Below the pieces are notes generated by a model. It saw nothing but the letters and a program-made list of their open reading frames with translations, did no database searches and was not told where the DNA came from. A stretch of 64,000 bases of DNA from DATEAV01 sp964575425 (GTDB taxonomy: Bacteria > Chloroflexota > Anaerolineae > Anaerolineales > E44-bin32): contig CAZNRD010000007.1 of the NCBI GenBank assembly GCA_964575425.1, positions 44,052-108,051 on the forward strand, read 5' to 3'. The stretch's first letter is position 1. Each line of letters opens with the position of its first letter. Of this stretch, positions 1 through 8,486 are shown piece after piece. Position numbers and translations under genes: made by a program.

Positions 1-26
1 GGTGACCCGGTTGCCTGGAGCCCCTT

Positions 27-578
27 TTGACGGCGATCGAGCCCATCGACCGCCAGATTGTCGACCTGCTGATGGAGGACGGCCGGATGTCGTGCGCCGA
101 GATCGCCCGGCGCATCGGCCCGGTCTCCGAGCGCACGGTCCGATACCGGCTGGAGCGCCTGATCAAGCGAGGCGTGGTCCAGGTGGTAGCCATCCCCAAC
201 CCAAAGGCCCTTGGCTACTCCGTCATCGCGGACGTCTTCCTCCAGGTGGAGCCGGCTTCAATCATGGACGTGGCCCAGCGGCTGGCGACGCTGGAGTCTG
301 TCAGCTACGTCTCGTGTTCGCTCGGCGAGCAGGACGTCAGCGTGCAGGTCGTGGCCCGCGACAACGCGGAGGTCTACGCCCTGGTCACCGAGGTCATTGC
401 CCACATCCCCGGCGTCCGCAAAACGACGACGCTGATCGTGCCTCGCGTGTTGAAAGACGTCTATCAGTGGCGCATCCCATCCGAGGCCGAGCCTGGCCGA
501 GCAGATTCATCGGCTGGACCTCAGACTGAACCCAACAGGCGAACGGTTCCCGCGCCGCGACCGCGACAGCCGTCCTAG
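27..578 (+). CDS. Lrp/AsnC-family transcriptional regulator
   Basis: A DNA-binding regulator of the feast/famine family, which typically responds to an amino acid or amine. Residues about 5-50 form the AsnC-type winged helix-turn-helix (DRQIVDLLMEDGRMSCAEIA, then SERTVRYRLERL). Residues about 70-140 form the RAM ligand-binding domain, including the SCSLGEQDVSVQV strand pair. The start is TTG with GGAG six bases upstream; an in-frame TGA at 3-5 excludes a much longer N-terminus. The C-terminal 35 residues are Pro/Arg-rich and probably disordered. It is the first gene of a long co-directional catabolic island, so it is the obvious candidate to control the symporter and amine genes downstream; that role is inferred from position only. 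Confidence 0.85.
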   Translation: MTAIEPIDRQIVDLLMEDGRMSCAEIARRIGPVSERTVRYRLERLIKRGVVQVVAIPNPKALGYSVIADVFLQVEPASIMDVAQRLATLESVSYVSCSLGEQDVSVQVVARDNAEVYALVTEVIAHIPGVRKTTTLIVPRVLKDVYQWRIPSEAEPGRADSSAGPQTEPNRRTVPAPRPRQPS

Positions 579-641
579 CCGTCGGCGGTTGATGCCAAAC
601 CCACGCGCCCGGCGCGTCCGTTAGCGAAGGAGGAGGCGGAC

Positions 642-2234
642 ATGCAAGTGTCAAGTGCTGGGCTCATCATCGTCGGTATCCTCGTCATCCTGGTGGTGCG
701 GCTGATCATCGGGTATTGGGCCTCGAGGAGGGTGAAGACAACCGTCGACTACGTCGTCGCCGGCCGACGCCTGCCCTGGTGGATGGCGGCCCCCTCGATC
801 ATGGCGACGTGGTTCGCGGCCGAGACCTTGATGGGGTCCAGCTCGCAGGCCTATCAATATGGATTCGCCGGCGTGGTCTTCGACCCGTTCGGGGCGACGC
901 TGTGCCTGCTCATCGCAGGGGTGTTGGTCGTCAAGGTTGCGCGCCGTGCTCAATACCTGACGATCATGGACTTCTTCGAGCGACGCTTCGGCAAGACGAT
1001 GTCGGTGATCGGCACGATCACCCAGATCATCACCTACTTTGGCTGGACGGCGGCGCAGATCGTGGCCGGCGGCGCGATCCTGCAGGCGCTGCTCGGCTGG
1101 CCGCTGGCCACCGGGATGATCCTGGTCGCAGCAGTAGTCACGATCTACACCATGGCCGGCGGGCTGTGGGCGGACACGGCCCTCGACTTCATGCAGATGT
1201 TCCTCACCTGCGGCGGGCTGGTGATGATCCTCGCCGGCATCCTGAACAGCATCGGCGGGCTGCGCGAGGCAATCGCCATCGCCGGCGCGCAGAATGTCTC
1301 CCACCCCCATCCGTTCGCTTTCTGGCCCACCCCGCACGACGGCTACTACGGCTACTTCGGCATCAACGGCTGGTTCTACTACATCGCCGCCTGGCTTTCC
1401 CTGGGGCTGGGCGCCATCCCGGCACAGGACTACCTCCAGCGCACCTGCGCCGCCAAGGATGAGTCGACGGCTGTCAAGTCCACCTTCGTCGCAGCCGCGT
1501 TGTACATCTCGTTTGGCGTGCTCTCACCGCTGATCGGCGTGATCGCCTTCGGCGCGCTCGGGCCGGATCTGGAGGCGGCCGAATCCGAGTTCATCCTGAT
1601 CTCGATGGCCGACAAGTTCCTTCCGCCGATCCTGGTGGCCATCTTTGTCGCCGCGCTGGCGTCGGCCCTGATGAGCACCTCCGACAGCTCGATGCTGGCC
1701 GGAGCGACGATGTTCACCGAAAACCTGGTGAAGCCTTTCAAGCCAGACCTATCGGACAAGACCCAGCTGCTGCTGACCAGGCTCGCCCTGGCGGTCAGCG
1801 GCGTCCTCAGCCTGCTGATCGCCCTCTTCGCCTCGACGATCTACGAGCTGGCTGTCCTGGCCAACAGCTCGATTCTGGTGGGGATGGCCGCCCCCTACAT
1901 CATCGGCATGCACTGGAAGAAGGCCAACCACGCAGGGGCTCTGGCGTCCTTCTTCGCAGGAGTTATCTCCTGGATCGGCCTGGGCATCTACTACTACCAC
2001 AGCTACATCCTGCCGGTGGGCTACGGCGGTGACCCCGGCGATGCCATCTGGGACGCGTTCTTCGACACGACCATGGTGGCCGCCCTGCCGGCGTTCCTGC
2101 TGTCGGTGGTCGCGCTGATTGCCGTCTCGCTGCTCACCCAGAAGCAGGATCCGCCCAAGTCCCTGACCGACATCAACGGCCAGGTCGTCGACATGACCAA
2201 TCCGCTGGGCAATCCCTTCAGCAAATCAGGATGA
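642..2234 (+). CDS. Sodium:solute symporter (SSS family)
   Basis: An inner-membrane transporter of the SSS/SLC5 family, expected to use a sodium gradient to import an organic solute. The 530 residues contain about 13 hydrophobic helices. The N-terminal helix is followed by GYWASRRVKTTVDYVVAGRR, a family hallmark, and the signature LASALMSTSDSSMLAGATMF lies near residue 345. The start has a strong Shine-Dalgarno (GAAGGAGGAGG). It is a close paralogue of the symporter at 10775-12400; both share the ATWFAAETLMG and GVVFDPFGA stretches. The substrate cannot be read from sequence; agmatine, putrescine, a betaine or an amino acid would fit the neighbours. Confidence 0.92.
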   Translation: MQVSSAGLIIVGILVILVVRLIIGYWASRRVKTTVDYVVAGRRLPWWMAAPSIMATWFAAETLMGSSSQAYQYGFAGVVFDPFGATLCLLIAGVLVVKVARRAQYLTIMDFFERRFGKTMSVIGTITQIITYFGWTAAQIVAGGAILQALLGWPLATGMILVAAVVTIYTMAGGLWADTALDFMQMFLTCGGLVMILAGILNSIGGLREAIAIAGAQNVSHPHPFAFWPTPHDGYYGYFGINGWFYYIAAWLSLGLGAIPAQDYLQRTCAAKDESTAVKSTFVAAALYISFGVLSPLIGVIAFGALGPDLEAAESEFILISMADKFLPPILVAIFVAALASALMSTSDSSMLAGATMFTENLVKPFKPDLSDKTQLLLTRLALAVSGVLSLLIALFASTIYELAVLANSSILVGMAAPYIIGMHWKKANHAGALASFFAGVISWIGLGIYYYHSYILPVGYGGDPGDAIWDAFFDTTMVAALPAFLLSVVALIAVSLLTQKQDPPKSLTDINGQVVDMTNPLGNPFSKSG

Positions 2235-2285
2235 ACAGTTGCCTGCGCCTGCTGACGGCTGCGTCTGCGCTCTGAGGAGGGCCCG

Positions 2286-3494
2286 ATGAAGGTCTTGCTG
2301 GTCGGAACGGGCGGCGTCGGCGAGGCCATCGCCGTCATCGCCCAGGATTTGCCGTGGATCGAGAAGATGGTGTTGACCGACATCAACACCCGCCGGCTGC
2401 GGGAGGTGAAGTCGAAGCTGCGCCACCCGGAGAAGTTTCCCACTGCTCGGCTTGATGCCCGCCGCAAGGGCGACATCGTCGCGCTGACCCGACGGCACAA
2501 GGTCGATCTGATCATGAACGCGGTGGACCCGCAGTTCAACGAGAAGATCTTCGACGCCGCCTTCCAGTACGGCTGCACCTACATGGACATGGCAATGACC
2601 CTGTCCTCGCCCCATCCCGAGCGGCCGTACCAGGAATGCGGCGTCAAGCTGGGCGACTACCAGTTCGCCCGCGCCGACCGCTGGGAGAAGAGGGGGCAGC
2701 TGGCCCTGGTGGGCATGGGCGTCGAACCCGGCATGGCTGACGTGTTTGCCAAGTACGCCGAGAAGCACCTTTTCGACGAGATCGACGAGATCAATGTGCG
2801 CGACGGCGCCAACCTCGAGGTCCGGGGCTACGAGTTTGCCCCCAACTTCTCCATCTGGACCACCATTGAGGAGTGTCTCAACCCGCCCGTGATCTGGGAA
2901 AGGGACCGCGGCTGGTACACCACCGAGCCCTTCTCCGAACCGGAGGTCTTCAACTTCCCCGAGGGCATCGGGCCCTGCGAGTGCGTCAACGTCGAGCACG
3001 AGGAGGTTCTGCTCGTCCCTCGCTGGGTGAAGTGCAAGCGCGTCACCTTTAAGTACGGCCTGGGTGAGCACTTCATCAACGTCCTCAAGACCATCAAGAT
3101 GCTCGGCCTGGACAACAAGTATCCGGTCAAGGTTGGCGAGGCGAAGGTCGCCCCGAGGGATGTCGTGGCCGCCTGTCTGCCCGATCCCGCTCACCTGGGC
3201 GACAAGATGACCGGCAAGACCTGCGCCGGCACCTGGGTGAAGGGAACCTACGAGGGCAGGCCGCGCCAGGTCTACCTTTATCAGGTGGCCGACAATGAAA
3301 CCTGCATGCGCGAGTACGGCGTGCAGGCCGTCGTCTGGCAGACCGCCGTCAATCCCGTGATCGCCATGGAATTGCTTGAGAAGAGCATCTGGAAAGGCGC
3401 GGGCGTCCTCGGCCCCGAGGCCTTCGATCCCGATCCCTTCGTGGCCCTGATGCCGAAGTACCGCTTCCCCTTCGGCATGGTCGAGGTGGGATGA
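2286..3494 (+). CDS. Saccharopine dehydrogenase-like NAD(P)-dependent oxidoreductase
   Basis: A 402-residue protein with an N-terminal Rossmann fold (VGTGGVGEAIA at residues 6-16, and the acidic LTDIN at the end of the second strand) and the long C-terminal catalytic region of the saccharopine dehydrogenase/carboxynorspermidine dehydrogenase superfamily. Family members oxidise or form secondary amines between an amino acid and an aldehyde. The start follows GAGGAGGGCCCG. It lies between an SSS symporter and an APC permease. In a gene cluster for polyamines and omega-amino acids, a lysine- or polyamine-type substrate is plausible, but I cannot assign the reaction. No truncation is seen. Confidence 0.8.
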   Translation: MKVLLVGTGGVGEAIAVIAQDLPWIEKMVLTDINTRRLREVKSKLRHPEKFPTARLDARRKGDIVALTRRHKVDLIMNAVDPQFNEKIFDAAFQYGCTYMDMAMTLSSPHPERPYQECGVKLGDYQFARADRWEKRGQLALVGMGVEPGMADVFAKYAEKHLFDEIDEINVRDGANLEVRGYEFAPNFSIWTTIEECLNPPVIWERDRGWYTTEPFSEPEVFNFPEGIGPCECVNVEHEEVLLVPRWVKCKRVTFKYGLGEHFINVLKTIKMLGLDNKYPVKVGEAKVAPRDVVAACLPDPAHLGDKMTGKTCAGTWVKGTYEGRPRQVYLYQVADNETCMREYGVQAVVWQTAVNPVIAMELLEKSIWKGAGVLGPEAFDPDPFVALMPKYRFPFGMVEVG

Positions 3495-3622
3495 GGTCGG
3501 CTGCCGCTCGGCTGGGGGGAAGCTCAACCCGAGGAAGGGGGTGGTCGAACATCTGAGAATTCCGTCCCGGCCTCGTCGTCCGTTGTTGGCGTGTGCGGCT
3601 CCCGTCAAAGGAGGAGGCTGCA

Positions 3623-5230
3623 ATGTCTGAGATGGTGTTCGCCCGGAAGGCCAGCGGGCTCGTGCGCGGCCTGTCCCTGCTCGATGCCTTCGGCGTGGGC
3701 TTCATGAACCAGGGGCTGACTCCCAGCATGTGGGTGATGATCAGCCTGGGCCTGGGCGTCTACACCGGAGGCAACCTGATCATTGCCACCATCCTGTCCG
3801 TCATCCTGTGCGGCATTGGCTTCCCGCTGGTGTGGGGAATCCTTGGCGGCAGCATGCCCCGCAGCGGGGGCGAATACATCTACAACTCGCGCATCATCAG
3901 CCCCCTGATAGGCATTGCCGAGAGCTTCGGCAACGCCTTCGTGTGGATCATGTGGATCTTCGTCCTGGCACCATGGACGGTCGACCCGGGGCTGGTGATG
4001 GTCCTGCAGTTCCTGGGTCATCCCGAAGCAGCCGAGTGGCTGACCACACCCCCGGCCCTGTTCCTGATCGCCAGCCTGGTCAACCTGGCTGCCATGTGCC
4101 TCCTGCTGTTCGGCATGAAAGTCTTTGCCAGGGCACAGAAGGTTGTCATGTCGCTCGGGCTGTTGGGCTGCCTGGTGATTCTGCTCGTCTTCACCTTTAC
4201 CTCGCACCAGGAATTCATCCAGGCCTGGGACCGTCTGGCGGCGCACTACGGGTCACTGGACTACCAGGGCTTCCTGGCCGCTGCGCGCGCCGCCATGACC
4301 GAGGCGGGCGACGCCCTCCCCTCCACCTGGAACTGGTTCGACACGCTGGGCGTGATGGTGGCCGGTTCCTGGCTCTTCGCCTACAGCTACTGCATCACGT
4401 TCATCGCTGGCGAGGTCAAGCGTCCGGACAAGTCCATCCTGCTGGGCAATCTGTTCGCCATCCTCGTCCCTGGCGTGGCCATGCTGTGGCTGGCTATGGC
4501 CCTATACAACAGCGTCGGTTTCGAATTCCTCACCGCCACCGCCTGGGTCGACAACATGGGGGAGGGGCTGGCGGGGTACACCCTGCCTTGGGCACCGCAC
4601 TTCGTCGGCCTGGCGGCGGTCATCACCCGAAACCCGCTGCTGCTGTTCCTGATGGGCTTCTCCTTCATCCTGTTCAGCTTCTGGTGGGTGACGCTCTCCC
4701 ATATGGCCTTCCCTCGCATCCTGTTTGCCTGGGGCATGGACCGGATGGGACCCAGGTGGTTCTCCGACGTCAGCGTTCGCTGGTCCGGCCCGGTGAAGAA
4801 CCTGATCCTGGGCTTCATCCTGGGCGAGATCGGCATCGCCCTCTACGCCTTCTGGCAGGAGCGGATGGCTGGTCTGTCGATCACGGGCATGGAGATCGTC
4901 AGCGTTTTTGGCGTATCCGCCATCGCCGCCCTCATCTTCCCCTTCGTGAAAAGGGTGCGCCACATCTGGAACGCCTCCCCCTACAGGAATTGGAAACTCG
5001 GGGGCATCCCGGTGGTGACGTTGGGTGCCGCAGTCAACCTGATCTATCTCGGGATCCTCTTCTACTTCTTCGTCGTCATGCCCGACCTCAGGACCCTGAC
5101 GACCGGTTCGGTGATCGTGTTCGCACTGGTCTGGGCCCTGGGAATCGCCTGGTACTTCTACTGGAAGGAACGCAACAAACGTCTGGGGGTGGACATCAGC
5201 ATGACGTTCGGAGAGCTCCCGCCCGACTGA
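3623..5230 (+). CDS. APC-superfamily amino acid permease
   Basis: A 535-residue polytopic membrane protein with about 12-14 helices. The N-terminus (GLVRGLSLLDAFGVGFMNQG) and the following MPRSGGEYIY segment are typical of the amino acid-polyamine-organocation superfamily, where the glycine-rich break in the first helix and the SGGEY motif line the substrate site. An in-frame GTG lies 30 bases upstream, but the ATG at 3623 has a clear GGAGGAGG Shine-Dalgarno at 3608-3616, so that start was chosen. A 128-base gap separates it from the dehydrogenase gene. It probably imports an amino acid or amine for the island; the exact substrate is unknown. Confidence 0.88.
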   Translation: MSEMVFARKASGLVRGLSLLDAFGVGFMNQGLTPSMWVMISLGLGVYTGGNLIIATILSVILCGIGFPLVWGILGGSMPRSGGEYIYNSRIISPLIGIAESFGNAFVWIMWIFVLAPWTVDPGLVMVLQFLGHPEAAEWLTTPPALFLIASLVNLAAMCLLLFGMKVFARAQKVVMSLGLLGCLVILLVFTFTSHQEFIQAWDRLAAHYGSLDYQGFLAAARAAMTEAGDALPSTWNWFDTLGVMVAGSWLFAYSYCITFIAGEVKRPDKSILLGNLFAILVPGVAMLWLAMALYNSVGFEFLTATAWVDNMGEGLAGYTLPWAPHFVGLAAVITRNPLLLFLMGFSFILFSFWWVTLSHMAFPRILFAWGMDRMGPRWFSDVSVRWSGPVKNLILGFILGEIGIALYAFWQERMAGLSITGMEIVSVFGVSAIAALIFPFVKRVRHIWNASPYRNWKLGGIPVVTLGAAVNLIYLGILFYFFVVMPDLRTLTTGSVIVFALVWALGIAWYFYWKERNKRLGVDISMTFGELPPD

Positions 5231-5245
5231 GCTGTTGAGTCCGCC

Positions 5246-5296
5246 ATCCCCGTCCCCTCCCACGGCAGAAAGACGGCCTGGGGAGGGGACGGGGAT
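5246..5296. terminator. Strong hairpin between the permease and phosphoesterase genes
   Basis: A perfect 16-base inverted repeat, ATCCCCGTCCCCTCCC at 5246-5261 and its exact reverse complement at 5281-5296, with a 19-base loop. It starts 16 bases after the permease stop codon. There is no T-tract, so it may be a Rho-independent-like terminator, an mRNA 3'-end stabiliser or a mobile palindromic repeat. It ends only 11 bases before the phosphoesterase start codon, so on a read-through transcript the stem would sit beside that ribosome-binding site. Confidence 0.55.
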
Positions 5297-5307
5297 AAGA
5301 GGCAGGT

Positions 5308-6249
5308 ATGGCCAAGGGACTGCGCATCTTCTTCGTCACCGATATCCATGGCTCCAACACTTGTTTCCGCAAATTCCTGAACGCGCTCAAGGCCTATCGC
5401 GTCGACGTCGGCATCTTGATGGGCGACCTGACGGGCAAGGTCCTCATTCCTCTCGTCGCGAAGAAGGGCGGAGGGTGGGAGACCACGCTGATGGGTCATC
5501 ACACGCTGGTGGAAACCGATGGCGAATTGGCAGAGCTGAAGAAGACCATCGAGATGATGGGTTACTACTGGGTGCACCAGACTCCGGAGGAGTTCCAGGC
5601 CCACAAGGCCGATCCCGCGAAGGTCGATCGTCTCTTCAAAGAGAAGATGCTGGCAAGGTTGGGTGAATGGATGGCCCTTGCCGACGAGCGCCTGGCCGGA
5701 AGCGGAATAACGGTGTTCATGGCTCCGGGGAACGACGACCACATGGACGTGGATGGCGTGATCGAGAACTCGGCCGCCATCGTCAACTGCAACGATCGCA
5801 AGGTCCTGGTCGGCGATCACGAGATGGTTACCTTCTCCTGGACCAATCCCACGCCCTGGAACACCCCGCGCGAGAAGGACGACGAGGAACTCGAGCCGAT
5901 GCTGGCCGAACTCGTGGCCACGGTGCGGGATACCGCGACCGCCATCTTCAACTTCCACGCCCCACCTCACGGTTACTCGCTGGACCTTGCCCCGGAGTTG
6001 ACGGAGGACCTGGTACAGGCCGCCGACCGTCGCGTCCACGTCGGCAGCCGGGCGGTGGCTCGAATGATCGAACAGCATCAACCCCTGCTCGGCCTGCATG
6101 GGCACATCCACGAATCGCGCGGCGCCCAGAAGGTCCGGCGCACCCTGATCCTCAATCCCGGCAGCGAGTACTCGGAGGGCATCCTGAAGGGAGTCGTGGT
6201 GATGCTGGAAAAGGGGAAGGTGCAGGACTATGTTTTCACCTCGGGCTGA
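5308..6249 (+). CDS. Calcineurin-like metallophosphoesterase
   Basis: A 313-residue phosphoesterase with the full metal-site motif set: TDIH (D12, H14), LMGDL, APGNDDH (about residues 143-149) and LHGHIHES (about 265-272). Such enzymes use two divalent metals to hydrolyse phosphomono- or diesters. The segment between the second and third motifs is longer than in minimal family members. A ribosome-binding site (AGAGGCAGG) precedes the ATG. The gene is followed 28 bases later by a nucleotidyltransferase-fold gene, so the two may work on a common nucleotide or nucleotidylated substrate. Its place inside an amine catabolism island is unexplained. Confidence 0.85.
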   Translation: MAKGLRIFFVTDIHGSNTCFRKFLNALKAYRVDVGILMGDLTGKVLIPLVAKKGGGWETTLMGHHTLVETDGELAELKKTIEMMGYYWVHQTPEEFQAHKADPAKVDRLFKEKMLARLGEWMALADERLAGSGITVFMAPGNDDHMDVDGVIENSAAIVNCNDRKVLVGDHEMVTFSWTNPTPWNTPREKDDEELEPMLAELVATVRDTATAIFNFHAPPHGYSLDLAPELTEDLVQAADRRVHVGSRAVARMIEQHQPLLGLHGHIHESRGAQKVRRTLILNPGSEYSEGILKGVVVMLEKGKVQDYVFTSG

Positions 6250-6277
6250 GATGGTGCGAAAGGAAGGAAACACAGCG

Positions 6278-7087
6278 ATGTCGGAGCGCCAGTTTCGACT
6301 CCCCAAAGACATCCCGCCCGAGGAGTACCCCAGCGCGGAGACCTTCCTGGAAGAGGCCCGGCGCTTGATCGACGAAGCCCAGAAACAGGGGCTGATCCTG
6401 CGGGTGATGGGCCCGATCGCCCTCCACTTCTACTTCCCCGAGCATGGGGAGTTGTACCGACGTCTGGAACGGCTGGCCGATCGCGTCTTCACCGACATCG
6501 ACTTCGCCGCCTGCGGCAAACAACGGAATCGCATGCTTCCCTTCTTCGTCTCGCAGGGGTATGCCGTCGAGAAAAGGGCCTTGATCCTGAGCGGGGGGGA
6601 GCGGCATATCTACTTCAGCCACCGCATACCCATGGTCGATGTCTTCTTCGACCGCCTGAACTACAACCACCCTGTCGACTTCAGGGGGCGCCTGGAATTG
6701 CATCCCTATTGTGTCTCCCTGACAGATCTTCTGCTGCAGAAGCTGCAGATCGTCCAGATCAACGACAAGGATCTGAAGGATGCTGTCGTCCTGCTTCTGG
6801 CCGCCGAAGTCGGCGAAGAGGACCAGGAGGTAATCAACGCACGCTATGTGGCCCGGCTGCTGAGCGACGACTGGGGGTTCTGCCACACCGCCAGCGAGAA
6901 CCTGAAGAAGGTCTGCCTGGCAGCAGAATCCCTGGCCGCCCTGAGCGCGAAACAGCAAGCGACCGTGCGTCAGCGCGCCCAGGCTTTGCTCCAGATCATC
7001 GAGGCCGCACCCAAGAGCAAGCGCTGGCAGCAGCGCGCACGCGTCGGCACCAGCAAGCGCTGGTACAACGAGGTCTCCGATTGGTGA
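6278..7087 (+). CDS. Nucleotidyltransferase-fold protein (MNT/AbiEii-like)
   Basis: A 269-residue protein with nucleotidyltransferase core features: RVMGPIALHFY (the helix that normally carries a GG/GS motif), FTDIDF at 71-76 with the paired acidic residues D73 and D75, and a third acidic strand MVDVFFDRL (D121, D125). This resembles AbiEii/AbiGii and related minimal nucleotidyltransferases, which transfer an NMP to protein or RNA. The usual GGxA loop appears as MGPIA, so activity is not certain. The ATG at 6278 is preferred because of AAGGAAGGA 8-16 bases upstream; upstream in-frame ATGs overlap the phosphoesterase gene. It is probably co-transcribed with that gene. Confidence 0.65.
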   Translation: MSERQFRLPKDIPPEEYPSAETFLEEARRLIDEAQKQGLILRVMGPIALHFYFPEHGELYRRLERLADRVFTDIDFAACGKQRNRMLPFFVSQGYAVEKRALILSGGERHIYFSHRIPMVDVFFDRLNYNHPVDFRGRLELHPYCVSLTDLLLQKLQIVQINDKDLKDAVVLLLAAEVGEEDQEVINARYVARLLSDDWGFCHTASENLKKVCLAAESLAALSAKQQATVRQRAQALLQIIEAAPKSKRWQQRARVGTSKRWYNEVSDW

Positions 7088-7109
7088 GACCCGCTCTCAG
7101 GAGGCAATC

Positions 7110-8468
7110 ATGCCACAGTCTTTGCGCGAAGCCCTCGACTACTCGACCCACTGGCTGGAGCTCATCCACCGGGAAGCCTTGAACGAGCCCGAGGCCAAGG
7201 CCGTCATCGAGGAAGCCAAGGTCAACTTCGCGGAGCACTTCAACCGCGGCTGGTTGGAGTACCGCAAGTCGGTCACCGAGGCGGGGGATTGGGCGGCGAC
7301 GGAATGGACCGGTCACGGCGCAGTCTTCCAGGACCTGCTCGGCCGCGAGTACATCGACTGCCTGGGTGGGTACGGCATGATGAACCTGGGTTGGGCCCAT
7401 CCCGAGGTCGTGGCCGCCGTCCAAGCCCAGTTGAGGCGCACCCCGATGCCGAGCCAGGAACTGATCGACCCGCTGCGCGGCGTTCTGGCCCGGCTCATGG
7501 CGCTCATCACGCCCGGCGACATCAAGTATTCCTTCTTCTGCGCCAGCGGCACGGAGACCATCGAAGGCGCCATCAAGCTGGCCAAGATGTATACGCGCAA
7601 GCCCGCGTTCATCGCCGCCCTCAAGGGCTTCCACGGCAAGACGATGGGGGCGCTCAGCATGCTGGGCAAGGCCGACTTCCGCGAGCCGGCCGGCGTGCTC
7701 TACGGTGGGCCGGTCTACCATGTGCCCTTCGGCAACGCGGAGGCGGTCGAACGCCAGCTGGAAACCTGTCAGGCCGTTGGCACCGGCGTCGCCGCTGTGC
7801 TCATGGAGCCAATCCAGGGTGAGGCCGGCGCCATCGTCCCCCCAGACGACTTCTGGCCCCGCATTCGTGAAGCCACCCGCCACCACGGCGTGTTGCTCAT
7901 TGCGGACGAGGTCCAGACGGGTCTGGGCCGGACAGGCAAGCTGTGGGGAGTGGATCACTGGAACGTGGTACCGGACATTCTTTCAGTGGCCAAATCGCTG
8001 GGCGGCGGGGTGATGCCGGTGGGTGCTTTCTGCTCCACCGAAGAGATCTGGCAGGTGATGATGGAACCCAACCCCTTCATCCATACGACCACGACCGGAG
8101 GCGGGGCGCTGGCCTGTAGCGCGGCGATCGCAGCCATCCGCGTCACGCTGCGTGATCGCCTCTGGGAGCAAGCAGCCGCCAAGGGCGAGTACATCATCCC
8201 CAGGCTGCAGGCGCTGGCGGAACGCTTCCCGCAGATTCTCAAGGGCGTCACGGGGCGTGGCCTGTTGATCGGAATGCACTTCCACCAGCCCGAGATCGGC
8301 TACCGAGTCGCGGCCGGGCTGTTCAAGCGCGGCGTGCTGGTGGCCGGCACGCTCACCAGCGCTCATACTATCCGCATCGAGCCGCCCTTGGTCATACCCT
8401 ACGAACTCCTTGGCGCGGTCCTGGACCGCCTTGAGGACACGCTCAAGGAGGTCCAGAAAGGGCTGTAG
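7110..8468 (+). CDS. patA: Putrescine aminotransferase
   Basis: A class III PLP aminotransferase of 452 residues that follows E. coli PatA/YgjG closely along its length: LEYRKSVTEAGD, IDCLGGYG, KYSFFCASGTE, EPIQGEAGAIVPP, LIADEVQTGLGRTGK, the Schiff-base lysine K295 in SVAKSLGGGVMP, and the C-terminal VLVAGTLTSAHTIRIEPPL. PatA moves the amino group of putrescine (also cadaverine) to 2-oxoglutarate to give 4-aminobutanal, which cyclises to 1-pyrroline. It lies immediately upstream of ptcA and aguA (18- and 33-base gaps), so the three probably form one transcript that takes agmatine to 4-aminobutanal. The Shine-Dalgarno is CAGGAGG. Confidence 0.92.
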   Translation: MPQSLREALDYSTHWLELIHREALNEPEAKAVIEEAKVNFAEHFNRGWLEYRKSVTEAGDWAATEWTGHGAVFQDLLGREYIDCLGGYGMMNLGWAHPEVVAAVQAQLRRTPMPSQELIDPLRGVLARLMALITPGDIKYSFFCASGTETIEGAIKLAKMYTRKPAFIAALKGFHGKTMGALSMLGKADFREPAGVLYGGPVYHVPFGNAEAVERQLETCQAVGTGVAAVLMEPIQGEAGAIVPPDDFWPRIREATRHHGVLLIADEVQTGLGRTGKLWGVDHWNVVPDILSVAKSLGGGVMPVGAFCSTEEIWQVMMEPNPFIHTTTTGGGALACSAAIAAIRVTLRDRLWEQAAAKGEYIIPRLQALAERFPQILKGVTGRGLLIGMHFHQPEIGYRVAAGLFKRGVLVAGTLTSAHTIRIEPPLVIPYELLGAVLDRLEDTLKEVQKGL

Positions 8469-8486
8469 CCCGGGGGAAAGAAGCGG

